From NCBI GenBank assembly GCA_035420085.1, contig DAOLUH010000004.1, forward strand, positions 80,895 to 144,894: DNA of 64,000 nucleotides. Direction: 5' to 3'. Positions 7,136 through 15,790 of the stretch are shown piece by piece. Made by a program: the position numbers and the translations under genes. The notes under the pieces are model-generated. The model did not search any database and had not been told where the DNA came from. It saw only the letters and a program-made list of their open reading frames with translations. How positions within the stretch are numbered: position 1 is the stretch's first letter; the number at the start of each line of letters is the position of its first letter. Source of the DNA: DSWT01 sp035420085 (GTDB taxonomy: Bacteria; Chloroflexota; Anaerolineae; B4-G1; SLSP01).

Positions 7136-8514
7136 TATGCCCAGAACAGCGGTTCGCGCCGCAGATATATTCCGGCCCCGCTGCCGACAAAATCGCCGTC
7201 GCGCACCAGGAACTCCCCCCGCCGCAGCGTGGCGACGACGCGCCCTTGCACACGCAGCCCTTCGTAGGGCGTGTAGCCCGCCGCCGAGTGAAGCCGTTCG
7301 GCGCTGAGCGTATCCGTAGGCGTGGGATCGTACAGCACGATGTCGGCGTCCGAGCCGGGGAGGAGCGCGCCTTTGCGCGGCCACAGGTTGTAGAGTCGCG
7401 CTGGACCGGCGGCGAGCAAGCGCGCGAGATCGGACCAGTCAATGCGCCCATCCCCCACCCCGTAAGTCGCCATCAGCGGGAGCAACGTCTCCAGACCGGG
7501 CAGGCCGCCGGGCGTTTTGGTGAAGTCGTCGAGGGCCGTTTTCTGCGCCCGTGTGTAATCGCAGTGATCGGTGACGAGCATATCCACGGTCCCGTCGGCA
7601 ACCAGCGTCCAGAGCTTCTCCCGCTCCGCCGGGTCGCGCAACGGCGGTTGGAGGATGTAGCGCCACGGTTCCGCGCCGTCGTAAAGCGTGTTATCGAGTA
7701 CGAGGTATTGCGGGCACGTCTCGCAGAAGGCGACCTGTCCACGCGCGCGGGCAGCAGCCACCAACGCGGACGTTGCGCCGATCGAGTTGTGTACGATGAC
7801 GACGGGCGCTTGCGCCGCTTCGGCCAGGAGTAGCACGCGGGCGGCGGCTTCCTGTTCGGCCAGCGCCGGGCGCGCCGCGCCGTGATAGCGCCAGCCGGTA
7901 TCGCCGGCTTCGATGAGCGCCTGCGTCTGCGCCGTCACCAGCGCGTCGTTTTCGCAGTGGACGAGCGTTGTCAGTCCGTAACGGCCTGCCGCTTCGAGCA
8001 ACCGCAGCAGCGTCGCATCGTCCACGTAATAGTTGGGACGGTAGGTCGTAAACAGCTTGATGCTCAGGATGCCCAAATCGGTCAGGTCGCCAAGCATATC
8101 TTCCTGACCCGGCGGAACGTCTGTCACCGTCATGTGAAAAGCATAATCAATGTGCGAAGGCGCAGCTTCCGCCAACCGCGCGTCCAACGCTTCGACAAAG
8201 CTGTTACCCGGAATTTGAGCCGCGAAGTCCACCACCGTCGTCACCCCGCCAAAAGCCGCCGCACGGCTCTCCACCTGCCAGTTGCTCGGCGAGGCATAGA
8301 TGCCGGTGTTTAGCTGAATGTGGACGTGCGCATCAATAACGCCCGGCAACACCAGCAGGTTCGTCGCGTCCACCACCTCGACCCCATCCGGCGCGGGCAA
8401 ATCGTGGCCGATGGCCTGAATCTGCTCGCCGCGAATCAGCACGTCGGCGTCCAACAGCGTCTCCGGCGTCACGACCGTTCCCCCGCGAATCAACATCGTC
8501 TTCGGTTCCACCAT
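7135..8514 (-). CDS. cyclic amidohydrolase (dihydropyrimidinase/hydantoinase family)
   Basis: 459 residues, the normal length of the hydantoinase/dihydropyrimidinase group. Binuclear-metal motifs are in order: GVIDAHVHIQ, a carboxylated-lysine segment LSIKLFTTY, LVHCEN, VIVHNS, CPQYL and the terminal aspartate in TDHCDYT. The GGVTTVVDFA segment is typical of dihydropyrimidinase. It hydrolyses cyclic amide rings (dihydropyrimidines, hydantoins); allantoinase or dihydroorotase activity cannot be ruled out from sequence alone. The start has GAGGCG upstream. It is translationally coupled to the resolvase-like gene downstream. Confidence 0.85.
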   Translation of the reverse strand: MVEPKTMLIRGGTVVTPETLLDADVLIRGEQIQAIGHDLPAPDGVEVVDATNLLVLPGVIDAHVHIQLNTGIYASPSNWQVESRAAAFGGVTTVVDFAAQIPGNSFVEALDARLAEAAPSHIDYAFHMTVTDVPPGQEDMLGDLTDLGILSIKLFTTYRPNYYVDDATLLRLLEAAGRYGLTTLVHCENDALVTAQTQALIEAGDTGWRYHGAARPALAEQEAAARVLLLAEAAQAPVVIVHNSIGATSALVAAARARGQVAFCETCPQYLVLDNTLYDGAEPWRYILQPPLRDPAEREKLWTLVADGTVDMLVTDHCDYTRAQKTALDDFTKTPGGLPGLETLLPLMATYGVGDGRIDWSDLARLLAAGPARLYNLWPRKGALLPGSDADIVLYDPTPTDTLSAERLHSAAGYTPYEGLRVQGRVVATLRRGEFLVRDGDFVGSGAGIYLRREPLFWA

Positions 8515-8569
8515 ACACGCCTCGCTTGATGAGTTAAGGGTTAAGAATTATGAGAAAGTTGGTTCACGA

Positions 8570-8612
8570 TTTCGTTGTTGCATCTTGCATCCTGCGTCCT
8601 GCATCCTTATTG
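8570..8612. repeat. heptamer word repeat (TTGCATCC family)
   Basis: Tandem words TTGCATC, TTGCATCC, TGCGTCC, TGCATCC lie in the divergent spacer upstream of the glycosyltransferase. The same words recur at the end of the in-gene repeat at 9727-9842. Confidence 0.6.
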
Positions 8613-8668
8613 TATCTGATTTTGTTGCCTTGTCACTTATCACCCTTCTCGCTCATCCCCACTCGCTG

Positions 8669-8674
8669 TATAAT
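8669..8674 (+). promoter_or_regulatory. -10 box placed for a leaderless start
   Basis: TATAAT ends six bases before the ATG at 8681, so transcription would start at or next to the start codon. There is no convincing ribosome-binding sequence in front of this ATG. The -35 region (TTCTCG at 17-bp spacing) is weak. Confidence 0.45.
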
Positions 8675-8680
8675 GGCGGT

Positions 8681-10696
8681 ATGGAACGATCTGGCAAGAC
8701 ACGCTATTACGCCATTGCCGTTGCGCTCATTGTGCTCACGTTTGGCCTGCGGCTGTGGGGGCTGACGGCGACCTCGCTGTGGTATGACGAGACGTTCGTG
8801 CTGTATCACGCACAGCAAGGCGTAGTCGCCGGGATGACGGGGCTGCTACGCGAAGACAACGCTCTGCCGCTCCACGGGCTGGTGCTGGCATTGTGGATCA
8901 AGATAGCGGGCAGCGGGGAATTCGCGGTGCGCTATCTCTCGGTGCTACTGGGGACGATTGCAGCGGCGCTGATCCTGCGGCTGGGCGGCGCGGTGCAGGG
9001 AAGGCGCTACAGTGGCTGGGGCGCGGCGCTGGCCTACGCCACACTGCCAATCTACGTCTACTACACGCAAGAAGTGCGGATGTACGCGCTCGTCATCCCG
9101 CTCGCCGCCGCCTTCGCGTGGACCGCCTGGCGACTCGTCGAACATGGCAAGGGCGGCGCGGCTTACGTCCTCCTCGGCGCGGCGATGATGATGGCGCACC
9201 TCTACGCCGGGCTGTTGTGGGCGGCGGTGCTGGTGTGGGGAAGTGGCAAATGGCAAATGGCAAATGGCAAATCACGAATCATGAATCATGAATCACGAAT
9301 CATGAATCACGAATTACGAATTACGAATCACGTCTGGTGGCGGGCGAACCTGTGGCTAGGGCTGGCGGCGCTGCCGATTGCGGCGTGGGCGCTGTGGCGG
9401 GCGCAGGTGGATGCGACGGCGGTGTCGGCGATTCCGACGGCGGCGTTGCGGTGGATTCCGGTGTTATTTGGCATAGGGCAATATCTTCCAGAACCGTGGG
9501 TTTTGCTGTTCGTGCTTGTCGCGGCGCTGGCACTCGTCGCGGCGTTCATCGGGCTGTGGCGCGCCCGTCGCGTGGATGGCGCAGCCTGGCTACTCATCAC
9601 CTTAATTATGCCAGTTGCGCTACTCCTGGCGGCCACGTTCGTCAAAGCCAAATGGAGCGAACGTTACCTGCTTCCCTCCTTCGGCCTCGCCCTCGTCGTC
9701 GGCGTGGGGACGGGATGGGAATACGGGATGGCGAATGGCAAATCAAGAATCCAGAATCAGCAAATCGGCGAATCAGCGAATCCAGCATCCAGCATCCAGC
9801 ATCTAGTTTCTTGCATCCTGCCTCTTGCCTCTTGCATCCTACTTATAGGCTGGCTCGTGCTCGCGGTTCCGGCATTGGCCCGGCAGGCACAAGGGACGTG
9901 GGCGGTGGGGATCAAGGACGAGTGGCATCCGCGCCCGGATTTTCGCGGCGTAGCGCGGTACATCGAAGCGCACGACACGCCGAATGACGCAATCGTCGTC
10001 ATTGGCGGGTACGCCGCGCATACGCTGGACTATTACTACGACGGCCCGGCGCATCTGTTCGGCCTGCCGTTCGAGACGCGCGTGCTGGACACAAGTCGGC
10101 CACTGGACTTGCACGCTCTGTCAACGTTGGAACAACAGACGGCGACGTCCCAACGACTGTGGCTGGTGCTCTGGCAAGATCGTCTCGCCGACCCGACGGC
10201 GCTCGTGTTGAGCTTGCTTGTCGAAAGTTGCCGCCGCTTGCCGGTGGACGCGAAATTCACCAACGTCGGCGTCGTGCTTTTCGACTTGGCCACCTGCGGC
10301 CCACTGGATCAGTTAGCCAGCCCGCCGCATCCCCTAGACATAGAGTTCGCTGAGCCGGTCCGGCTTAAGGGTTACAATCTCATCAAAACTGGCGAAACCT
10401 GGGAAGTGGACCTATGGTGGGAAACGTCGGGGCCGCTACCGACGGCTTACCGCGTGTTCGTGCATTTGATCGATCCTGACGGGGTTCTGGTCGCGCAACA
10501 TGACCACATCGCCGGAGCAGATGCGTATCACACCGGTCAATGGATGCCAGGTACAGCATTGCGCGACCGCTTCTTTCTAAACGTGCCGGGCGGCGCCTGT
10601 CCTGGCTGCACTCTGCGCGTGGGTCTGTATACGGATCAAGGCCGTCTCCTCCTGCGCGATGGCGGCGATACGGTGGAAATTGTAACTGGGGATTGA
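8681..10696 (+). CDS. GT-C (GT39/ArnT-like) membrane glycosyltransferase with in-frame repeat insertions
   Basis: About 671 residues from the chosen start. The N-terminal part has many hydrophobic helices and the luminal acidic motif WYDETFVLYH (D36-E37) typical of GT-C enzymes that use polyprenyl-phosphate sugars. The C-terminal third (from about residue 400) is soluble, with a DxxxH-like segment and a beta-rich end (DLWWETSGPLPTAYRVFVHL). It probably transfers a sugar to an extracellular protein or lipid acceptor. Two stretches, at about residues 188-218 and 349-387, are encoded by word repeats and look foreign to the family, falling between membrane helices. An alternative start at 8585 would add residues made by repeat-derived sequence and is rejected. 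Confidence 0.75.
   Translation: MERSGKTRYYAIAVALIVLTFGLRLWGLTATSLWYDETFVLYHAQQGVVAGMTGLLREDNALPLHGLVLALWIKIAGSGEFAVRYLSVLLGTIAAALILRLGGAVQGRRYSGWGAALAYATLPIYVYYTQEVRMYALVIPLAAAFAWTAWRLVEHGKGGAAYVLLGAAMMMAHLYAGLLWAAVLVWGSGKWQMANGKSRIMNHESRIMNHELRITNHVWWRANLWLGLAALPIAAWALWRAQVDATAVSAIPTAALRWIPVLFGIGQYLPEPWVLLFVLVAALALVAAFIGLWRARRVDGAAWLLITLIMPVALLLAATFVKAKWSERYLLPSFGLALVVGVGTGWEYGMANGKSRIQNQQIGESANPASSIQHLVSCILPLASCILLIGWLVLAVPALARQAQGTWAVGIKDEWHPRPDFRGVARYIEAHDTPNDAIVVIGGYAAHTLDYYYDGPAHLFGLPFETRVLDTSRPLDLHALSTLEQQTATSQRLWLVLWQDRLADPTALVLSLLVESCRRLPVDAKFTNVGVVLFDLATCGPLDQLASPPHPLDIEFAEPVRLKGYNLIKTGETWEVDLWWETSGPLPTAYRVFVHLIDPDGVLVAQHDHIAGADAYHTGQWMPGTALRDRFFLNVPGGACPGCTLRVGLYTDQGRLLLRDGGDTVEIVTGD
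9247..9335 (+). repeat. in-frame heptamer word repeat inside the glycosyltransferase
   Basis: About four TGGCAAA words are followed by nine heptamers of the types ATCACGA, ATCATGA and ATTACGA. Translated, this gives QMANGKSRIMNHES and RIMNHELRITNH-like heptad units. The variant words that carry C instead of T fall where a TCA-TGA pair would otherwise create an in-frame stop (word units 1, 4 and 7). Confidence 0.85.
9727..9842 (+). repeat. second in-frame word repeat inside the glycosyltransferase
   Basis: Word order is GGCGAAT/GGCAAAT, then GAATCAGC-type octamers, then CCAGCAT heptamers, then TTGCATCC/TTGCCTC words. It encodes MANGKSRIQNQQIGES followed by ASSIQHLVS. The same order and reading frame occur in the RecD2 helicase insert at 19085-19200. 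Confidence 0.85.
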
Positions 10697-10711
10697 TAAT
10701 CAGGGGGGGAT

Positions 10712-11404
10712 ATGGCCAAACACATTCTAGTCGTAGACGATGACGCCCTGCTGCGCCGCAGCCTGGCGTTCAACCTGGAACAGGCCGGGTTCCGCACAGA
10801 AACGGCGGGGACGGCTGAGGACGCACTGGCGCACGTGCGCCTCGATCCGCCGGATTTGGTGATCCTCGACATCGGCCTGCCGGGAATGGATGGGTTGGAC
10901 GCGCTGCGCGCGCTGCGCCAACAGCTCAACGTGCCAGTGATCTTCCTCACGGCCCGCCGCCGTGAATTGGATGAGGTGCTCGGCCTGGAATTGGGCGCGG
11001 ACGACTACATCACCAAGCCCTTCGACTTCGACGTGTTGCTGGCGCGGGTCAAGGCTGTGCTCCGCCGGGCCAGTGCGGGAGCGCCTGCCGTGTCAGAATC
11101 CACCCCACTGATCGTGGGCGATCTGGTGATTGACCAGGCGGCACATACCGTCACCGTCAACGGTAAGCCTGTAGACCTGGCCCCGCGCGAATTCGACCTG
11201 CTGGCGGCGCTGGCCCAGGAAGCCGGTCGCGTGCTCTCGGTGGATGAGCTGCTGGCGCGCGTCTGGGGCGCAGAATACGTCGGCGAACCACAAGTCGTCT
11301 ACGTCCACATCCGCTGGCTGCGCGAAAAACTGGAAACCGACCCCAAACACCCGCAGCGCATTGTCACCGTGCGAGGCGTGGGGTACAAGCTACAAGAATC
11401 ATGA
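10712..11404 (+). CDS. OmpR/PhoB-family response regulator
   Basis: 230 residues with a receiver domain (acidic pair D9-D10, phospho-acceptor D53 in VILDIGLPGMDG, KPFDF lysine segment) and a C-terminal winged-helix DNA-binding domain (LAPREFDLLAAL, VWGAEYVGEPQVVYVHIRWLREKLE, RGVGYKL). It starts behind GGGGGG and is followed 62 bp later by its probable partner kinase on the same strand. A short inverted repeat fills the gap. Target genes are not evident. Confidence 0.93.
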   Translation: MAKHILVVDDDALLRRSLAFNLEQAGFRTETAGTAEDALAHVRLDPPDLVILDIGLPGMDGLDALRALRQQLNVPVIFLTARRRELDEVLGLELGADDYITKPFDFDVLLARVKAVLRRASAGAPAVSESTPLIVGDLVIDQAAHTVTVNGKPVDLAPREFDLLAALAQEAGRVLSVDELLARVWGAEYVGEPQVVYVHIRWLREKLETDPKHPQRIVTVRGVGYKLQES

Positions 11405-11455
11405 ATCATGAATCATGAAACGAGCATCGTGCTTCATGATTCATGATTCTCTCAT
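11400..11455. repeat. inverted repeat of AATCATG words
   Basis: AATCATGAATCATGAATCATG on the left and GCTTCATGATTCATGATTC on the right form a hairpin around ACGAGCATC. It begins within the last codon of the response regulator and ends just before the kinase ribosome site GGAGG. Confidence 0.75.
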
Positions 11456-11465
11456 GGAGGAACTT

Positions 11466-12893
11466 ATGCGCTCATTACGCGCGCGGCTTATCCTAAGTCA
11501 CGTAATCCCGTTGATCATCGTCATTCCGCTCGTCGGGGTAGCGTTAACATACTTGTTGGAGACGCAAGTGCTGCTGGCGGGGTCGTCGAACGAGCTGGAA
11601 TTGCAAGCGGCGCTTGTTGCTGAGGCCGCTGCTCAGAATCCACAAATTTGGTACAATCCGCTGCAGGCGGCCGCGTTCGTATCACAGGTAGGCGGGCGGC
11701 TTTCGGCACGGATGATGATGCTCAGCGCCGACAGTCACCTGCTGGCAACAAACGATGTAGCGTACCGCGATCAACTCGGTGAGCTGTTGGACGTTCCTGG
11801 TCTAAAAGAGACGGTAGACTCTAAACAAGCCCTCCGCGTGGACTATGGCGAACGGCCTGGCACAGGCACGGCAGAGGTGTTGATGCCCGTGATCGGGCCA
11901 ATGGATCAGGTCATCGGCGTCATCCGCCTCACTGATCCACTGTCCAGCGTCTACGCGCGCTTTCCGCGCACGCGGACGCTCATCATGGCGGTGTTGGCGG
12001 GGGGAATGATCGTTGGCGTCATCGCCGGGTGGCTGCTGGCGGTGGATCTGGCCCGCCCCCTGCGCCGTGCGACGCAGGCGATCTCGCAAATGGCCGCAGG
12101 ACATCCCCTGAGTACGCTACGCGAACAAGGCCCCAACGAAGTACGGCTGTTGCTGCGAGCGTTCAACGCGCTCACCGAACAGCGGCGCGAGCTGGAAAAG
12201 TCGCGCAAACGCCTGCTGGCGAACCTCGTCCACGAATTGGGACGGCCTTTGGGCGCGCTGCTCTCGGCGACGCAAGCTCTCGCCGGAGGCGCAGCACAGG
12301 ATGCGGACTTGCGTAAGGAGTTGCTGGACGGCATGACCGGCCAAATGCAACTCATGCGGCGTCTGCTTGACGACCTCACGCAGCTTTACGACCAGGCGCT
12401 CGGCCCGCTGGAACTGGAACGTAAACCCGTCGCGCTTGGCCCGTGGATGGCGCAAACGCTGACCACTTGGCGCGAAGCAGCGCAGCACAAAGGACTACGC
12501 TGGCAAACGGACATCCCAGACAACTTGCCAACACTCAACATCGACGCCGACCGGATCGCGCAAGCGCTCGGCAACGTCATCAGCAACGCGGTGAAATACA
12601 CGCCACCCGGCGGCGAAGTCGCAATCAGCGCAGGCGTGGAGGAGGCCAACGTGTGGATTCGCGTGCGCGACACCGGCATCGGCATCCCGCCGGAGGAACA
12701 GTTGCGCATCTTCGAGCCGTTCTATCGTGGCACAACCGGTCGCCGCTTCCCCCAGGGTATGGGATTGGGCCTAAGCATCGCCCGCGACTTGCTCGCCGCG
12801 CACGGCGGGCGCATCGAGGTGGAGAGCGCGCCGGGCGTCGGAAGCACGTTCACGCTCTGGCTGCCTGTGCCGCTTGACTATTCGCAAAATTGA
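11466..12893 (+). CDS. membrane sensor histidine kinase (HAMP)
   Basis: 475 residues from the start chosen by TGGAGGAACTT. One helix at about 8-30, an extracytoplasmic sensing region to about 175, a second helix at about 178-198, a HAMP segment (ARPLRRATQAISQMAAG), an H-box with the phospho-acceptor His256 (NLVHELGRPLGALL), then the ATPase domain with N box (NVISNAVKYTPPGGE), G1 (RVRDTGIGIPPEEQ), F box (FEPFYRG) and G2 (GMGLGLSIARDLLAAHGG). The H-box reads HELGRP rather than the common HELRTP. Pairs with the response regulator immediately upstream. Confidence 0.92.
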   Translation: MRSLRARLILSHVIPLIIVIPLVGVALTYLLETQVLLAGSSNELELQAALVAEAAAQNPQIWYNPLQAAAFVSQVGGRLSARMMMLSADSHLLATNDVAYRDQLGELLDVPGLKETVDSKQALRVDYGERPGTGTAEVLMPVIGPMDQVIGVIRLTDPLSSVYARFPRTRTLIMAVLAGGMIVGVIAGWLLAVDLARPLRRATQAISQMAAGHPLSTLREQGPNEVRLLLRAFNALTEQRRELEKSRKRLLANLVHELGRPLGALLSATQALAGGAAQDADLRKELLDGMTGQMQLMRRLLDDLTQLYDQALGPLELERKPVALGPWMAQTLTTWREAAQHKGLRWQTDIPDNLPTLNIDADRIAQALGNVISNAVKYTPPGGEVAISAGVEEANVWIRVRDTGIGIPPEEQLRIFEPFYRGTTGRRFPQGMGLGLSIARDLLAAHGGRIEVESAPGVGSTFTLWLPVPLDYSQN

Positions 12894-13093
12894 TCAAAAT
12901 TCGACAGAGGTCATCATCCTCAATGGGTTTGATCGTTGCCCCGGCGTCGTTACCGCCCTCATCATCAAAAATTCGCCCAAAGCGAGGTGTATTGACCATA
13001 ACAGCAACGTTCAGGTAACGCATTTTGCGTCGATGATTCACGGTCACGAATGACCTTTCTTATGTTACTTTGGCTGAAAAGTGAGGCATAGAA

Positions 13094-14254
13094 ATGGAGA
13101 CTCTGCAACACATTCGCAAATGGCGTTGGAGCCTGGCGCTGTTGGTAGCGCTGGGCATGATGCTGATAATGCAGCCCTTAACGGCACGCGCGGAGACGAT
13201 TACCGTCACGAGCACACTGGATGACGGCACGGGCAGTTTGCGCGCGGCGATTGCCGCCGCCAACCCTGGCGATACTATCGTTTTTAGCAGCGACATGAGC
13301 ATCTACCTGGTCAGTGAATTGTCCATCAACAAAACTTTGACCATTGATGGTGGCAGCTACGCAGTCAAAGTCAGCGGCGACACGGATAACGACGGCACCC
13401 GCAACGTACGCGTCTTCACCATCGGCGAGAGCGGCGTGGTCGCGCTCAATCACCTCAACATCGTCGGCGCCTACGGAGTCGCCGGCGGCGGCATCGTCAA
13501 TTACGGCGCGCTGACGGTACAGCACAGCACTTTGTCCAACAATGGGGCTGACAGAGGCGGCGGCATCTGCAATTACGGCGCGGTGACGGTACAGCATAGC
13601 ACTTTGTCCAGCAACTGGAGCAACTACGGCGGCGGCATCTGGAATAATGGCACACTGACGGTACTGCACAGCACCTTGTCCGGCAACGGGGCTTCCTACG
13701 GCGGCGGCATCTTCAGTTCTGACACGGTGACGGTACTGCACAGCACCTTGTCCGGCAACGGGGCAGCCGAAGAAGGCGGCGGCCTCTGGAATAGCGGTAC
13801 GCTGAATTTCGCGAATACGCTCATTGCCAACAGCAATGGTGGGGATTGCTATCAAGGTGGTACGCTAGGCAGCAATACCCACAATCTGGTGGAGGACGGC
13901 ACGTGCAGCCCGGCACTTTCCGGCGACCCGTTACTCGGCCCGCTGGCGGATAACGGCGGCGATACGCTTACGCACGCGCTGCTGGTCGGCAGCCAGGCCA
14001 TTGACTACGTCCCGACCACCGATCCCACGTGTATCGCCGGCGTCAGCATAGATCAGCGCGGCGCGGTCCGCGCCGATGGCGTCGATCGCGGCGGCAATGC
14101 GTGTGACATTGGCGCTTACGAGTATAGCTCCATACAAACGCCCACTGTCATTCTCTTGCGCGGTCTGGCCGCGCGGGGCTTCGCGCCGCTGCTAGCGGGC
14201 TTGCTCGCGCTGGGCGGAGCGGCGGCGGTCAAGCGCAAACGGCGATGGCAATGA
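13094..14254 (+). CDS. secreted/surface right-handed beta-helix protein, choice-of-anchor Q type
   Basis: 386 residues. A signal peptide is visible (LALLVALGMMLIMQPLTARA). The mature start ITVTSTLDDGTGSLRAAIAAANPGDTI resembles the CSLREA-like/polymorphic-outer-membrane-type opening. The centre has about five near-identical beta-helix coils of the type YGGGIWNNGTLTVLHSTLS. The region DPLLGPLADNGGDTLTHALL to GACDIGAYEY is the choice-of-anchor Q domain. The C-terminus has a hydrophobic stretch and a basic tail (GFAPLLAGLLALGGAAAVKRKRR), a sorting or membrane anchor. Probably a surface adhesin-like or carbohydrate-facing protein. Coil repeats are very similar at the DNA level, so copy number may vary between strains. 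Confidence 0.8.
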   Translation: METLQHIRKWRWSLALLVALGMMLIMQPLTARAETITVTSTLDDGTGSLRAAIAAANPGDTIVFSSDMSIYLVSELSINKTLTIDGGSYAVKVSGDTDNDGTRNVRVFTIGESGVVALNHLNIVGAYGVAGGGIVNYGALTVQHSTLSNNGADRGGGICNYGAVTVQHSTLSSNWSNYGGGIWNNGTLTVLHSTLSGNGASYGGGIFSSDTVTVLHSTLSGNGAAEEGGGLWNSGTLNFANTLIANSNGGDCYQGGTLGSNTHNLVEDGTCSPALSGDPLLGPLADNGGDTLTHALLVGSQAIDYVPTTDPTCIAGVSIDQRGAVRADGVDRGGNACDIGAYEYSSIQTPTVILLRGLAARGFAPLLAGLLALGGAAAVKRKRRWQ

Positions 14255-14259
14255 TACCC

Positions 14260-14297
14260 AGACCGGTCGGGTTATGAAAACCCGACCGGTCTTTTTT
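14260..14297 (+). terminator. rho-independent terminator after the beta-helix gene
   Basis: AGACCGGTCGGGTT and AACCCGACCGGTCT form a perfect 14-bp stem with a five-base loop, followed by a run of six T. It lies six bases past the stop codon. Confidence 0.9.
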
Positions 14298-14410
14298 CAC
14301 GCAGCAAGTCACCCGTCTCCACAAAACCATTGGCGCTCGACTGTAAGTCGCTTGTGTTATTAGCGGTTTGGTAGAAAATTCCAACAAACCATTGAGGAGA
14401 CGATTCATCT

Positions 14411-15721
14411 ATGCTCGAAAAAGCGATTCCCCACCCCCTCGAAGTGCTGCAAACGCTAGTGCGCTTCGATACGACCAATCCGCCCGGAAACGAAGCGGCT
14501 TGCATCACCTATCTCAACGGCCTCTTTAAGCAGGCCGGATTTGCCACCACCGTCCTCGGCAAGACGGCGGAACGCACCAATCTCATCACCCGCCTGCCCG
14601 GACGCGGGGAGGCGCCGCCCGTCATCTGGCAAGCGCACGTGGACGTGGTCACGACGGCGGAACAGACGTGGCAGCATCCGCCCTTCGCCGCCGAGATTGT
14701 GGATGGCGTGCTGTGGGGCCGCGGCACGCTCGATGACAAGGGCGCGGCGGCGATGATGACCGTCGCGCTGCTGCGCGCGAAGGCGCAGGGCATCGTCCCG
14801 CCCGGCGACATCATCTTCACCGCGCTCGCCGATGAAGAGGCCGGGGCCGAGTACGGCGCGAAGTTTTTGGTGGAACAGCACCCGGAGCAGTTCGCGGGCG
14901 CGCGTTTCGCCATCGGCGAAGGCGGCGGCGTGTCTACCACGATCGGCGGCAAGAAGTTCTACGTCATCATGCTCGCCGAAAAACAAATTTGCTGGATGCG
15001 TTTGACCGTGCGTGGACGCGCCGGGCACGGCTCCGTGCCGCTGCGCGGACAGGCGATGGCGAAATTGGCGCGCGTTCTGCGCCTCCTCGACCGCAAGCGG
15101 CTGCCCGTCCATGTGACGCCGATTGTCCGCGAGATGATTACTGCCATGAGCGATGCGTTGTCCTTCCCGCAGAACGTCGTCCTGCGGCAATTGCTCAATC
15201 CCGCGCTGACCGACCGTGTCCTGGATATGCTCGGCGACAAGGGCGAACAACTCGGCGCCAGCCTGCACAACACTGTCAGCCCCACCATCGTGCGCGGTGG
15301 CGAGAAGATCAACGTCATCCCCGGCGAAATCACGCTTGGCCTGGACGGACGTCTGCTGCCGGGTTTCACGTCCGAAGATATGGTGCGTGAATTGCGCGCC
15401 CTGCTCGGTGACGATGTGGAGCTTGTCGTCGAACGCTACGAACCCGGCCCGGAACCGGCGGATATGGAACGCTACACCGTGCTCGCCGACATCATCCGCC
15501 AGGCCGACCCGACGGGCATCCCCGTGCCGTATCTGGTCTCCGGCGTCACCGACGCGCGGCACTTCGCCAGGCTGGGCATCCAGTCTTACGGCTTCATTCC
15601 CATGCAGATCCCCGACGAACTCATCAAGACGATCCACGCCGCCGATGAGCGTATCCCCGTAGCGACGCTGGAATGGGGGACACAGGTGTTGTTGGAGACG
15701 TTGCAGCGATTCAAGGGATAA
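14411..15721 (+). CDS. M20-family metallopeptidase / deacylase
   Basis: 436 residues with the M20 metal-site motifs: WQAHVDVV, WGRGTLDDKGAAAMM, the catalytic glutamate pair in ADEEAGAEYG, GEGGG, and the late VSGVTDARHF histidine. The DTTNPPGNE opening is typical of ArgE/DapE/carboxypeptidase members. It would hydrolyse a peptide or N-acyl bond in the cytoplasm; the exact substrate is not predictable. The start follows GAGGAG at a rather long spacing (11 nt). The neighbouring Gfo/Idh/MocA gene downstream is on the same strand, but a promoter-size gap with word repeats separates them. Confidence 0.88.
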   Translation: MLEKAIPHPLEVLQTLVRFDTTNPPGNEAACITYLNGLFKQAGFATTVLGKTAERTNLITRLPGRGEAPPVIWQAHVDVVTTAEQTWQHPPFAAEIVDGVLWGRGTLDDKGAAAMMTVALLRAKAQGIVPPGDIIFTALADEEAGAEYGAKFLVEQHPEQFAGARFAIGEGGGVSTTIGGKKFYVIMLAEKQICWMRLTVRGRAGHGSVPLRGQAMAKLARVLRLLDRKRLPVHVTPIVREMITAMSDALSFPQNVVLRQLLNPALTDRVLDMLGDKGEQLGASLHNTVSPTIVRGGEKINVIPGEITLGLDGRLLPGFTSEDMVRELRALLGDDVELVVERYEPGPEPADMERYTVLADIIRQADPTGIPVPYLVSGVTDARHFARLGIQSYGFIPMQIPDELIKTIHAADERIPVATLEWGTQVLLETLQRFKG

Positions 15722-15724
15722 AAG

Positions 15725-15783
15725 TTATTGTGTTTGAATGACAGGACTACATGACTAACGACTACCGGACTACTTGACTAAGG
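15725..15783. repeat. heptamer/octamer word repeat (GGACTAC / TGACTAA family)
   Basis: Words GGACTAC, ATGACTAA, CGACTACC, GGACTACT, TGACTAAGG follow one another in the 69-bp spacer ahead of the oxidoreductase, ending in its ribosome site AAGGAGA. Same style as other spacer repeats, different word. Confidence 0.5.
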
Positions 15784-15790
15784 AGACACT

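Noticed and set aside
7135..8514. Allantoinase or dihydroorotase instead of hydantoinase
   Set aside because: Length and the GGVTTVVDFA, FTTY and CPQYL segments fit hydantoinase/dihydropyrimidinase better, but the activity is not proved.
13178..13855. Minus-strand open frame opposite the beta-helix gene
   Set aside because: Its apparent repeats (VAGQGAVQYR) merely mirror the coil repeats of the real gene on the other strand.
14456..15637. Minus-strand open frame of about 393 codons opposite the M20 peptidase
   Set aside because: Antisense shadow of a gene with complete catalytic motifs.
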